Below, piece by piece: positions 36,434 to 47,034 of a stretch of 64,000 nucleotides of DNA (positions are counted from its first letter, which is position 1; each line of letters opens with the position of its first letter). The notes beneath the pieces were generated by a model. That model was not told where the DNA came from. It saw nothing but the letters and a program-made list of their open reading frames with translations, and ran no database searches. Source of the stretch: Bolinopsis microptera (taxonomy: Eukaryota > Ctenophora > Tentaculata > Lobata > Bolinopsidae); contig NC_087073.1 of the NCBI RefSeq assembly GCF_026151205.1, forward strand, positions 15,891,837-15,955,836, in the 5' to 3' direction. The position numbers and the translations under genes are program-made.

Positions 36434-39400
36434 ATGATGAAAACCAGATCTAAATCAGTTGAGAACAAAAATACCGATTCTAGTAGGCTTACTAATCCAG
36501 ATCAATGTACAGACCCAGAAGAAACAAATAAAACTGTCTCTCAAGCAATCAAGGATTTGAGGACACTTACCGAGACTTGTCCAATATGCGATCTTAAAGT
36601 GACTGAGTATGACGATGGCTTGCTGTGCGAAAGATGTCACTCATGGCATCATAGGAATTGCTTGAAGATCAGTAAAACAGAATACAAGAAACTGAGTGAA
36701 AGCGATGATGAATATCTATGTACAAGTTGCGTAAAAACAACATCAAAGGACGCTGATACTGTGGTAGAAGAGGCAAAGGAGTGCTGTTTCCCAGATCATG
36801 AAAATGTAAGTGATCCATCTCGATTGAAATTAGGACCATGGAATAGTTGGGAAGTTCTGACAAAATGTGAGGAAATGTATGGTGTTATAGTTAAATGGAG
36901 AAGAAACATATTTTTGCTTCCCTCAGGGGCGGCAGGAAAAGCATTCATCGAAGAAATGACTAAAGTGGCCAACAATTTCATATCAGGCAGTGCTATGGAA
37001 TCATTGACCATGACCCTTTTGATGATAATGCCATCACTGCTGTTGCAGAAACCCTCAAAGAGGTCCAAAGCAAAGGAACACACTGAAGTGTTGAAGAGAA
37101 GACTTGTTTTGTGGCAGGCAGGTAAGCTAGAAGAGCTGCTGCGAGAAGGACAGGAGATTCAGAGGAGATTGGGAAAGGGGAAGCATAAACATGGCCATGT
37201 TGAGAGAGTCTTCACTCGACTCATGATGAAAGGAAAAGTCAGTGCAGCAATGCGGTGGATTGGTGAAAATGCCACCGGGATTCTTGAACCTACTCCAGAT
37301 GTGATTAAAGTGCTGAAAGAGAAGCATCCCAAGGCATCACCTGCATCAAAGGGAAGCTGTCTGAGTGGACCAGCGAAGAGGGTAGAGCCGGTTATACTTG
37401 ACAGTATTGACGGGGAATCGATAAGACAAGCAGCAAAGAGAGTACAGGGTGCTGCAGGGCCTTCAGGAATGGATGCGGATGCATGGAAGAGACTACTGTG
37501 TTCTAAACAGTTTGGTAAGAAGTGTGAGGATCTATGTAATGCCATAGCAGGGATAGCAAGGAAACTATGTGTCCGGAATTTGGATCCAACGCTGTTGACC
37601 TCATTGACAGCATGTCGACTTGTCCCCCTGGATAAAAAGCCTGGAGTCAGGCCAGTAGGCATAGGTGAAGTCTTAAGAAGGATAATAGGGAAAACAGTAA
37701 TGACCCTCCTACAGAAAGATCTGGTTGGAGCAACTGCTCCTATTCAAGTTTGTGCTGGTCTTCAGGGAGGAGTGGAAGCAGCAGTCCATGCTGCAAGGGA
37801 CTGCTTTGAAGACCCTGAAACTGAAGCTATCATCTTAGTGGATGCAGAGAATGCATTCAACTTGCTGAACCGAGAGGCTGCTCTCAACAACATGAACATT
37901 GTATGTCCGGAAGTTGCTACTTACATTATGAACACCTACAGAATGCCTGCTAGACTGTTCATTGCAGGAGGAGATGAGCATCTTTTTAGTGAAGAAGGGA
38001 CCACACAAGGTGATCCACCTGCCATGGGATTTTATGCCTGTGGTACAATACCATTGATTGATGCAGGAAACATTGAGAGAAATGTGACTCAGATCTGGTA
38101 TGCTGATGACTCTGCTGCTGGGGGAAAACTGGAGGAAATAAGGAAGTGGTGGGATAACCTCTGTATTAAAGGACCACTCTTTGGATACAACCCTAAATCT
38201 TCTAAAGAATGGGTGATAGTCAAGCCTGAGCACGAAGAGAAGGCAAGAACCCTATTCCCAGATGTCAATGTGACAAGCATTGGTCGACGATATCTGGGCA
38301 GCTTCATCGGAACAGACCAAGGAAAAGAGGCTTTCATTGAGGAAAAAGTTCAAGAATGGTGTCGTGATCTTAAACAGTTAAGTGATATAGCATCAAGAGA
38401 ACCTCAAATAGCATACAGTGCATACATGTATGGGCTTAGTAAAAGATGGAACTATGTGTGCAGAACTACCCCAGGAGTTGCAGATAGGCTCACTCCTCTA
38501 GAACAAGTAACACCTGATGAGTTTATCCCAGCTATCATTAACAGGCTGTTTAGCTGCACTGATGAACTAAGGAACATAATGGCTCTACCACCAAGATATG
38601 GAGGATTGGGTATACCAGTTATGATGGAAATGGCAGACCGAGAGTACAATTTCTCATGTAGAGCCACAAAACCCCTTAAAGAAGCTATTCTCAAGCAGAT
38701 AGACAACTACACAGAGGACTGGAGACACAGTAAAGGAGTGAAAATTGAGATAACGACTGAACGAAATCTCTTCTATCAACAAAAACAAGCAGAAATACGC
38801 CAGGAGCTCGAGTCAACACCACTGGCAAAGTTGATGTTCCAACTAGCGGCTGAGAAAGGGGCAAGTGCTTGGCTAACAGCACTACCTTTAAAAGAGCAAG
38901 GATATCTGATGAATAAACAACAGTTCTCAGATGCAATAGCTCTCAGATACAACCTGAACTTAAAGGACTGCCCTAAGACATGTACGTGTGGCCAGAAATA
39001 CTCAGCAAACCATGCGCTCATCTGCAAACTTGGTGGATATGTGTCACTGCGGCACAACTCGCTGAGAGACACCTTTGCAGAACTAATGAGAACTGTGAAA
39101 TGCAAGGATGTGCAGACGGAGCCAGTTCTTCTACCAGTTGATGGTCTAGAATTACCAAGGGGAACAGTCCTAGGAGACCAAGCCAGGCTGGACATTTCTG
39201 CAAGATCGATTTGGAATGCTTCAGAGAGGGCATTTTTTGATGTAAGGGTATTTCATGCCCCAGCCCCCTCCAATGCAAGCAAATCGATACCAGCAATGTA
39301 CCTTTCCCATGAAAATGAGAAAAAGCGATGTTACAATGCAAGGGTTCTTGAAGTGGAGAAAGGAAGCTTCACACCTTTAGTGTTCTCGACTTCTGGTGGA

Positions 39401-39628
39401 ATGGGTGGTGAAGCTGAGAGACTGGTCAAGAAGCTGGCCAGTAAGATGGAGTACCACACTGGCCAGAGGTACTCAGACGCTGTAGGATACATCAGAAAGC
39501 GCCTTCGCTTTGAAATCCTTAGAACAACAGTGATTTCTCTCCGTGGAGACAGGGGTGCAAGAAAGAACATTGCAATTGTTGATATAAACAGTCTAGATCT
39601 TAACTTGGAGCCACAAGGCCAAGGGTAA
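36434..39628 (+). CDS. Non-LTR retroelement polyprotein: PHD finger, reverse transcriptase, C-terminal nuclease-like domain
   Basis: One uninterrupted frame of about 1,060 residues; the start is the first of two adjacent ATGs. The N-terminal region has a C4HC3 PHD finger (CPICDLKV ... CERCHSWHHRNC ... LCTSC). The RT shows RLVPLDKKPGVRPVGIGEVL, DAENAFNLLNR, TTQGDPPAMGF and the catalytic YADDSAAGG. The C-terminal part has a CTCGQKYSANHALICKLGG zinc-like knuckle, RHNSLRD, then ARLDIS and FFDVRVFH. This resembles the CCHC plus restriction-like endonuclease layout of R2/NeSL-type LINEs. No apurinic endonuclease is present at the N-terminus. The PHD could target the element to modified chromatin (inference). 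The intact frame suggests recent activity. The clade is not assigned. Confidence 0.85.
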   Translation: MMKTRSKSVENKNTDSSRLTNPDQCTDPEETNKTVSQAIKDLRTLTETCPICDLKVTEYDDGLLCERCHSWHHRNCLKISKTEYKKLSESDDEYLCTSCVKTTSKDADTVVEEAKECCFPDHENVSDPSRLKLGPWNSWEVLTKCEEMYGVIVKWRRNIFLLPSGAAGKAFIEEMTKVANNFISGSAMESLTMTLLMIMPSLLLQKPSKRSKAKEHTEVLKRRLVLWQAGKLEELLREGQEIQRRLGKGKHKHGHVERVFTRLMMKGKVSAAMRWIGENATGILEPTPDVIKVLKEKHPKASPASKGSCLSGPAKRVEPVILDSIDGESIRQAAKRVQGAAGPSGMDADAWKRLLCSKQFGKKCEDLCNAIAGIARKLCVRNLDPTLLTSLTACRLVPLDKKPGVRPVGIGEVLRRIIGKTVMTLLQKDLVGATAPIQVCAGLQGGVEAAVHAARDCFEDPETEAIILVDAENAFNLLNREAALNNMNIVCPEVATYIMNTYRMPARLFIAGGDEHLFSEEGTTQGDPPAMGFYACGTIPLIDAGNIERNVTQIWYADDSAAGGKLEEIRKWWDNLCIKGPLFGYNPKSSKEWVIVKPEHEEKARTLFPDVNVTSIGRRYLGSFIGTDQGKEAFIEEKVQEWCRDLKQLSDIASREPQIAYSAYMYGLSKRWNYVCRTTPGVADRLTPLEQVTPDEFIPAIINRLFSCTDELRNIMALPPRYGGLGIPVMMEMADREYNFSCRATKPLKEAILKQIDNYTEDWRHSKGVKIEITTERNLFYQQKQAEIRQELESTPLAKLMFQLAAEKGASAWLTALPLKEQGYLMNKQQFSDAIALRYNLNLKDCPKTCTCGQKYSANHALICKLGGYVSLRHNSLRDTFAELMRTVKCKDVQTEPVLLPVDGLELPRGTVLGDQARLDISARSIWNASERAFFDVRVFHAPAPSNASKSIPAMYLSHENEKKRCYNARVLEVEKGSFTPLVFSTSGGMGGEAERLVKKLASKMEYHTGQRYSDAVGYIRKRLRFEILRTTVISLRGDRGARKNIAIVDINSLDLNLEPQGQG

Positions 39629-40741
39629 TTTTTGATTGTTAAGGGAATTTTTTGAATTCTTTAAGGGTTGATTTTATATAGGGTCATTGCTATATTATGT
39701 GTATATTGTTTGAATAATTTTATTATATAAAAAAATTGAGCTAATTCGACGTGCTTCGCGAACTGTCATTCCTGTAACTATGGTGAGCTTCAAATAGTGT
39801 GTGGTATAGATCTGTATTGTGTATGGACTTCTTTTGCGTGGTACAAAGTCTCCAACTGTATTCAGAGTAGTAGAGACATAGTTTAACTACCAATTAAGTG
39901 CTCTTATTAAGAGGCCTAAAGAAAATTGCCCGTCGATGGCTATTTCATGACACTTGGTTTCTTTGTATTGTTTTATCGGAAAGCCATTATATTATTATTA
40001 TTTATATGGAGTATACCATTTATATGGAGTATACCATTTATATGGAGTATTACCATCGAATCTTCTCTTGTCCACTGTACCGCTGTTCCTACAGAGAAAC
40101 CATTCAAGAGCACTCCACTAGTGACCAACCATGCTGGTCTATCTTAAGAGATGGTAGTGATGGCAGCATCACTGCCTTCCGATCTTTAGCACAGATCGCC
40201 ATCGATGAACTATCATAGAATTGATACTTATACTTATAGTGCTCCTTCACCTCCATCCCCCTTCATGTCCTACATCTCCTTATGACATCACTCCCCCTTC
40301 AGCCTCTACTACTCCTTTACTACTCCATCTACTGCCTCATCTTCTGGACATCATTATCTTCTAGTTTAGTTGAGAATTCTCAACACCCACTTCCAAGTCG
40401 AGTACTCTCGACCCACTTAGTCCACATACCTTGCAAACTTACAGCAGGGTATTTGTAATGGTCTAAGTCCCTAATACACGCCAAAGATGGTTCCTCTATA
40501 CTCAACCGTAGGAGAAGAGAATACATTTATTGAGGTTGTATGTCAATGTAAATGGTTGTTGCATGATAAAGTTATCTTAAAGACATCCTAAGGACTATCA
40601 GACATCGATTTTTAAAGCAGTTTACTCCCATCTATCACCTAAAGATTATCAGACATCACTTATCCTTATCCTCCGGAGTGCTACAAAGGTACTGTAATCA
40701 TAAACTAAATTTCGAACAGTAGCATCTTTTTGTGATAAACT
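39629..40741. other. Element 3' and 5' untranslated DNA between two retroelements
   Basis: The left part should be the 3' UTR of the PHD-RT element and the right part the 5' UTR of the AlkB-type LINE; the border is not visible. An 18-bp unit TTATATGGAGTATACCAT is repeated three times near 40000-40050. No coding feature supported. Confidence 0.4.
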
Positions 40742-42394
40742 ATGTCTGGAATACCAGTTGGCTCAAGAGATTACAATCTGAGATATCGAGGGAATTCTGT
40801 TAAATTCCCCAGTAACGGCTCTCGTCCTACTGATAAATGTTCAAATTGCTTAACTCTATTAAGAGAGAATGATAGTCTTCGTCGGCAAATTTCTATTCTC
40901 TATAAACAATTATCAGAAAGTGACAGTGCACTTAAAGTTCCCCTCAGCGATGGTTCACTTATCCCTGTGTTGCCCCAGGTACCTGATCACTGTGAAAATT
41001 CTATCAATGTTCCCCTCAGTAATAGCTCATCCTCGCATCTTGTTTCTGAGTTAAACCAAGAGCTATCCAAATTAGCAGAAGACAGTGAACATTCAGCAGA
41101 AATTATCAACTCGGAAAATCCAAAACACTCTGTAAATGGTGTCAATGGTGTGACCAACTCTATCAATCCATACCAAGATTTGAGTCGAGGAGTTTTTCAG
41201 TTTGTTGACACTGCCAAGTTAGATATAGAAACCCACTATACTCATGAGTTTGAGAATAGGACAGTTGCATATTATGGGGACTTTCCTTACGCTTACAATG
41301 GAGGCTTTCATAACACTAGGCCAGTAGCAGACAATCCCTACCTAAAGTCTATTTTAGAACGCTTACGCTCACAGTTCCCAAAGTTAAAATTCAATAGTGC
41401 TATGATTACCAAGTATAGAAATGGTCAGCAAGGAATTCCCTTTCACTCGGATGACGAGAGGTCAATTTCACCAGGCTCCATGATCTCCACCATCTCTTTA
41501 GGGGCTACTAGAGTCCTAAGCTTCAGATCCAAACTTAGAGCTCATATTGCTGACCTTACCCTCTCCCATGGTGACATAATGAATATGACCAGACAATCCC
41601 AGACCAGCTTTGAACACAGCCTCATCCAGGACAAGTCTAAAACCATGAGAATAAGCATTACTCTGCGCCTAATTGATGGCAGCGCAACCTTATCTACTCT
41701 GTCTGATGTTTCCAGTCAAGTTAAAAACACTGAACCCTCGGCCCCTAAGACTAGATCAATAGAACATTCTGGTAAATCTTTGTGTGTCTACATTAGCTCT
41801 AGTATGTTCTCCAAATTAGAGGGAGAAAAGCTATCGTCCAAACAACATGAGGCACATGTATTCAGCTACCCTGGTGCCACAGCCAATGCAATCAATGAAC
41901 GGTTTCAATCAGATGTAAGAAAAGACACTCTTAATACCAATAATGTGAAAAGCATTGTACTTATGTGTGGTACAAATGACGTGGACTCTATCCTGAACAG
42001 CCCTCGCAACATGAGGACTAAACTTCTGTGCCCTGATAGTTTTTCTGGTGATGCTAGAGCTCTTGACTTTACAAACAATTGTATTGAAAAACTTGTACTT
42101 TTCCTTCACAAGTGGGCACCTGGAGCTGATATTAAAATTGTTAACTTATTACCTCGGGAGAGTTTCTCCAGAAACAAGGTTATAACAGATATCAATGGAT
42201 GTATATCTTCTCTGCAAAGAAAATACACCTATGTAAAACTGCTCTCAACCGAGACAAATCGTTTCTTGTTTAGTGATAAGAAAGGCTTTAGAAAATCGTC
42301 ATTTTTTAGTAGTTATGGAGAGGATAATGTCCATCTCAATGATTATGGCATAGTTAAATTAGCAAGGCACTTGAAGTATCATGCACACCATTAG
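40742..42394 (+). CDS. LINE ORF1: AlkB-type 2OG-Fe(II) dioxygenase fused to SGNH hydrolase
   Basis: 550 residues, starting at ATG. Residues about 35-65 form a short charged, coiled-coil-like stretch. Residues about 150-312 are an AlkB domain: YNGGFHNTRPVADNPYL, then MITKYRNGQQGIPFHSDDE with the iron ligands H235 and D237, then FEHSLIQ (H292) and R303-x5-R309 in MRISITLR, the 2-oxoglutarate-binding pattern. Residues about 345-550 are an SGNH/GDSL-type domain: VYISSSMFSKL (candidate block I serine), MCGTNDVDS (block III) and EDNVHLNDYG (block V D-x-x-H). AlkB enzymes remove alkyl groups from nucleic acid, so this one might protect or edit the element's own RNA (inference). SGNH esterases are known from ORF1 of some CR1/L2 elements. 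All catalytic residues appear intact. Confidence 0.85.
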   Translation: MSGIPVGSRDYNLRYRGNSVKFPSNGSRPTDKCSNCLTLLRENDSLRRQISILYKQLSESDSALKVPLSDGSLIPVLPQVPDHCENSINVPLSNSSSSHLVSELNQELSKLAEDSEHSAEIINSENPKHSVNGVNGVTNSINPYQDLSRGVFQFVDTAKLDIETHYTHEFENRTVAYYGDFPYAYNGGFHNTRPVADNPYLKSILERLRSQFPKLKFNSAMITKYRNGQQGIPFHSDDERSISPGSMISTISLGATRVLSFRSKLRAHIADLTLSHGDIMNMTRQSQTSFEHSLIQDKSKTMRISITLRLIDGSATLSTLSDVSSQVKNTEPSAPKTRSIEHSGKSLCVYISSSMFSKLEGEKLSSKQHEAHVFSYPGATANAINERFQSDVRKDTLNTNNVKSIVLMCGTNDVDSILNSPRNMRTKLLCPDSFSGDARALDFTNNCIEKLVLFLHKWAPGADIKIVNLLPRESFSRNKVITDINGCISSLQRKYTYVKLLSTETNRFLFSDKKGFRKSSFFSSYGEDNVHLNDYGIVKLARHLKYHAHH

Positions 42395-42549
42395 AATACT
42401 GCTGAATACTGACATAACACTCCTACCATCAGTTTTATTTTTACAGTACGACATCCAGACAAATACAACCTGCTTCTATTCTGTTTTTTAGTTTAAACAC
42501 AACTTTACAACTTTTATTCATTCCATTGTGAATTAATAAGATTCACAAG

Positions 42550-45461
42550 ATGACAAATTTTAATAATGCAGCTGATAGGTTTCACAACCTCTGCATTGGT
42601 CATTGTAACATTCAAGGAGGGCTTCTTAATTTAGCTAAAAGTAATGAACTTTCCCAACTTATTAGAGATCATAAATTAGACATACTTTCCCTAAATGAGA
42701 TGAATCTTAATGATACTATTGACACAGACACCATAAATATTCCTTCCTCCTTCAACCTTATGCGATGCGACAGGCCAAACAGTTCTAGGGGTGGTTGTGG
42801 CTTAATGATAAACAAAAAACTAGCTTACACAGAATTAGTTATGGATAGTAAGCTTGATAACATTGAAGCATTATGGGTGAAGCTTAAGAATAGCAAGATC
42901 AATGTTTGCTGCTTCTATCGCTCTGGAAATTATTGCAGTGTTGATAACTTTATTGAGTACATTCATTTTTGCATGAAAAAATTGAATGGGAAAAAGGTTA
43001 TCTGGATTGGGGATATAAACATTGACCAGAATAATATCTCATCCACCCAGTACAAAAAATTAGATATGACCTTGAGATGTTACAATCTAGTTCAAACCAT
43101 TCAAGGGATAACTAGAGTTGCTAAACGTGGAGACAATTTTACCCAGACTACTATTGATGTAATATTCACTAACTGTTATGCAGATTTTGTTCAATCTTCT
43201 GTTCTTGATGAACGTATTGGGGATCATCAAGCTATTATGTGTGAGATAGATTGTAAAGTACCTATAGCTCCTAAATTTGAAAAGGTTGAAATTAGAAATC
43301 ATTGTAAACGTAATGTTAAACAATTCTTAGACTATCTAGATACCTGTTCTGATTACAGTCCACTATTGGAAAGTACAGATGTTGAAGCTATCACTGCTGG
43401 CCTTTGTCATCATATTGAACAGGCATATGCAACCTTCTTCCCTTGCAAGACCATAGAAAGGCATGAAAAGTTCATACATAAACCTTCTACTGAACTTTTA
43501 AATGCCATTAATCATACACATTTTCTTCTAAAGAAATTCCGTAAAAAGAAGGATAAGAGAGACAATGGAAATTGCAATAAATGTGGTACATGTAGCAAAT
43601 GTATAAAGTGTAATGAGGCCTGGGATTGCTACAAGATTCAGAGAAATATTAGAAATAAATTAGCTAAAACCTGCAAAAAGGCTAATGTAATCGATGATCT
43701 ACAAGTTAAAAGTGCCAAGAATGATATTAAAGGGATATGGAAAACTATCAAACTGGCATCAAATATGACCCCTGGTACAACTAATTGTCAAACTATCAAT
43801 GAGAATGATCCTGAGCTATTTAACTTTCATTTTGCAAATGTTGGATCAAGATTACAAAATCAGGCCCCCAATATTGAAAGAGTTAGTTTTACTGATTTTT
43901 TACCTCCTAGAACTTCTAACATCTCATTTGATAGATTCCAAGAAATAAATGAAACTGATATCCTAATGTATGTCGAAACGCTCAAGAATGACAAGGCCTC
44001 ATATGACGATGTGCCTCTATTTTTACTTAAGCAAGCTGTACCACACATAGTTGAACCACTGACCCATATTGTCAATTTGAGCCTTAATACAGGTGTTGTA
44101 CCAACCCTTTGTAAAAAAGCTAGAGTAACTCCCATCCATAAGGCAGGAATGAAAGATGATCCTAATAATTACAGGCCAATATCCATCCTTCCACTTATAG
44201 GAAAACTTATAGAATACTTTGTCGGCAAGCAACTCACTGATTACATGGAAGAGAACACACTTTTCATCCGGCATCAATATGGCTTTCGGAAAAATCACTC
44301 CACAACTTATTTGATGTACGATCTGATGGACGAAATATATATGAGTAAATCTAAGTCTTATAAACCAGGAATCATCTTTCTTGATCTTAAGAAGGCCTTT
44401 GACACAGTGAATCATGAAATATTGCTTCAAAAATTGGCATATTATGGAATTGGTGGCATTGCTTTAACTTGGTTTAAGAACTTCTTATCTTGTAGATATC
44501 AATGCACAAGGATCAATGGCAAAATAAGCTCATTTTTAGAAGTTCTGAGTGGTGTACCACAAGGAAGCATCATTGGGCCTATATTATTTAGTATCTTCAT
44601 AAATGACATCATTTATGCCTGTAACCTATCTAAGCCCTTTCTATTTGCAGATGATGGTGCACTATTCTTTGATCAAACCTGCAGAAGCACATTTATAAAC
44701 ATGAAAATAGAACTTATGACAATCTTTAAATGGCTCAGTGTTAATAAATTATCACTCAATGAAAAGAAGACTGAATTCCTATTGTTTGATTCTGTTGATC
44801 AACATGATGAACTAACCATTGAATGTAATGAGGTAACTTTCACAATCAAGGAGTGCAAAGAGACAAAATATCTTGGCCTCATTCTAGATAGTAAATTAAA
44901 CTTCAAAAGCCATGTAGATTATATTATTAGGAAGGTCATGAAGAGAATTGGTGCCATGTATAGAAGCAAAGCACTGCTACCCATTAAATATAGGAAAATG
45001 TTTGCCAATGCACTCATGTTGCCACAATTCGATTATTTAGACACGATCTATTGTAGAGCTGGCAAGACAAAACTTGCTGAACTTGACACTCTGTACAAAA
45101 AGGTAGCCAAAATAGCTCTCAACGTTCCACAAACAGAGAGCAGCCTTAATGTTTATAGAGACATGAAATGGTTACCACTCCATCTTAGACGACAACTCTG
45201 TCAAATTATATGTTTGGAATCATCCATGACAATTGTCCTACAAACTTTATGAACAAATTTAGTTACATATCAGGAGGTAGTAGGAGCGGCGAAAGCTGCA
45301 ACCTATATATTAATAGATCAACATCACATAAAAACTTTCAATACTTGGGGGCAAAATGTTGGAATAATGTTCCAACAGATCTACGAAATCTGCCCGATGT
45401 TAAAAGCTTAAGTGATTCGTATAAGAAACAGCTACTCTCATCTATAACTTACTTGACTTGA
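42550..45461 (+). CDS. LINE ORF2: apurinic-type endonuclease and reverse transcriptase, C-terminal frameshift
   Basis: The main frame 42550-45252 codes for 900 residues. The N-terminal endonuclease has GHCNIQGG, LSLNEMNL, WIGDINIDQ and RIGDHQAIM, matching the catalytic N, E, D-N and D-H positions. A cysteine-rich insert (CNKCGTCSKCIKCNEAWDC) precedes the RT. The RT has VTPIHKAGMKDDPNNYRPIS, FLDLKKAFDTVNH, GVPQGSIIGPILF and FADDGALFF. The frame is lost near 45205-45215: the conserved tail (NFQYLGAKCWNNVPTDLRNL) continues in another frame to a TGA at 45461. One indel would explain this. Whether the truncated copy still moves is unclear. RT motifs fit the CR1/L2/Rex1 group. Confidence 0.88.
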
Positions 45462-45473
45462 CTTACTTGACTT
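45446..45473. repeat. Short tandem tail shared by two opposed LINEs
   Basis: ACTTACTTGACTTGACTTAC-type repeat. The ORF2 stop of the left LINE and the stop of the right, opposite LINE both fall inside it. Confidence 0.8.
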
Positions 45474-47034
45474 AAGGCGGGTAGTATTCCCGAGATCCAT
45501 TGACAACAGTTCTCCACAGCTTTCTGTCCTCCATCAGTCTAGCTATCTCATCTACTGATTTCAGCCCAGTATCTGCTTTTAGGTTATCTAGTAGTGTTAG
45601 GTAAGGTCGCCCCCTGTTAGTATGCCCATGACTCGGCTTCCAGAGGATCAGTTTGTTCAGTGTCAGCTCCGGATGTCGGTGAGCATGACCTGCAAGTCTG
45701 AGCCTTCGTTGGGTTATCTTGGAGCTGACTTTAGGAAGATCACCGTACAGACTGTGGTTGCTGACATGGTCTCGATATTGATTGATGTTAAGGGCCATTC
45801 TTAACATTCGTGTATAGCAACCATCAACCATCTTCTCCAGCCTTTTCGTCATAGTCCAAGTCTCAGAACCGTATAGAAGCACCGACTCGACTAGTGCTGT
45901 GAACACTCTGGTCTTGATAGACTTTCTAAGGTTAGATTTCCAAAGTTTTTTGAGAGTGTGGCATGCTCCCCATGCTCTTCCTTTCCTAACCCTGATATCA
46001 CTCTCACTGTCTCTGATTCTAGAACCAAGATAGGTAAAGTCTTCCACGTGCTCTATTGTGTTGTTACCCAGGGACTTGATGGTATCAGGGTTCTCGATGT
46101 TCTGAGTAATGAATTTGGTTTTCCCTTCATTCATTTTAAGTCCCACTGTAGCAGCAACTCTTTCTACCTCTAGCATCAGCATCTCTGCCTCCTTTACAGT
46201 ATCTGCTATCAGAGCAATGTCATCTGCAAAACCAGTGTCTGTTATCTTCTCCGCCTTGACTCTCCTACTCCGATAAGGCTTAATGGTAAATCCTATTTCA
46301 GGATGCTTGCTTAAGGCTTGTCTCATGCAATAGTCAAGGGCTATAATGAACAAGTATGGTGCTAATGTATCCCCTTGAAGAACTCCTGCCAGGATATCAA
46401 ATAGCTCGGTATCCCCATCTGGTGTTATAACTTTGCCCTTCGTGTTGACATAGAGAAGATTAATGATATCTACAATACTGTCCGGTATTCCATAGGCCTT
46501 TAGTATTTGCATCAAAATTCCCCGGTGAAGTGAATCAAAGGCCTTCTTAAAATCAACAAACACCATAGCTACCGGTAAATTTCTCTGTCTAGCCCCCTCT
46601 AGAATCCTTCTGAGTGCCAAGATGTGACTAGTAGTGGACCGTCCTTCCCGAAAACCATTCTGAGTGTCCCTAAGTACCCCCTCTATAGCCGGCTGGATCC
46701 TATTAAGCACCATTCTATTGAGAGTCTTAGCTACGAGAGAAGTCAAAGATATCCCCCTCCAGTTTCCAGGGTTGGTCAAGTCTCCCTTTTTGGGAACCGG
46801 GATGATGTTACTTATCCTCCACTGATCTGGCGCAATACCATCTGTCAGGGCTTTGTTGCAGAAGGACAGCACGATTTCATCCAGGTCGCATCTTTTGAGG
46901 ACTTCAGGTGGTATGCCGTCATCACCTGGTGCTTTACCTTCTTTTATCCTGTGTTTAGCAGCTTTAAGCTCATCCACAGTAAAAGGTTCTGTACTGATGT
47001 TGAGTCCTTCATCATCTATAACAACAGACCCTAA
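45472..47034 (-). CDS. 5'-truncated RTE-type LINE reverse transcriptase
   Basis: An open frame on the - strand of about 520 residues. Its RT motifs are KAPGDDGIPPEVLK, NIIPVPKKGDLTNPGNWRGI, FREGRSTTSHI, VFVDFKKAFDSLHR, GVLQGDTLAPYLF and FADDIALIADT, and the C-terminal part carries LLYGSETWTMTKR and RRLRLAGHAHRHPE, typical of RTE-clade elements. The frame opens right after a stop at 47035-47037, and no endonuclease domain lies upstream, so the copy is 5' truncated as usual for target-primed insertion. It ends in REYYPP with its stop inside the tandem tail at 45446-45473, so it has almost no 3' UTR. The RT part itself has no break. Confidence 0.88.
   Translation of the reverse strand, partial: LGSVVIDDEGLNISTEPFTVDELKAAKHRIKEGKAPGDDGIPPEVLKRCDLDEIVLSFCNKALTDGIAPDQWRISNIIPVPKKGDLTNPGNWRGISLTSLVAKTLNRMVLNRIQPAIEGVLRDTQNGFREGRSTTSHILALRRILEGARQRNLPVAMVFVDFKKAFDSLHRGILMQILKAYGIPDSIVDIINLLYVNTKGKVITPDGDTELFDILAGVLQGDTLAPYLFIIALDYCMRQALSKHPEIGFTIKPYRSRRVKAEKITDTGFADDIALIADTVKEAEMLMLEVERVAATVGLKMNEGKTKFITQNIENPDTIKSLGNNTIEHVEDFTYLGSRIRDSESDIRVRKGRAWGACHTLKKLWKSNLRKSIKTRVFTALVESVLLYGSETWTMTKRLEKMVDGCYTRMLRMALNINQYRDHVSNHSLYGDLPKVSSKITQRRLRLAGHAHRHPELTLNKLILWKPSHGHTNRGRPYLTLLDNLKADTGLKSVDEIARLMEDRKLWRTVVNGSREYYPP

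Larger units (their letters stand above)
40742..45475 (+). mobile_element. CR1/L2-group LINE with AlkB-SGNH ORF1
   Basis: Two consecutive ORFs on the same strand, 155 bases apart, followed by a short tandem tail of ACTTGACTT words at 45446-45473. ORF1 carries accessory enzyme domains and ORF2 carries an apurinic-type endonuclease and RT. Near full length, but ORF2 has one frame break close to its C-terminus. The tail abuts, in opposite orientation, the 3' end of an RTE-type LINE. Confidence 0.85.

Noticed and set aside
39898-40218. 106-residue frame between the two retroelements
   Set aside because: It crosses an 18-bp triplicated repeat (YMEYTI) and shows no domain; treated as untranslated element DNA.
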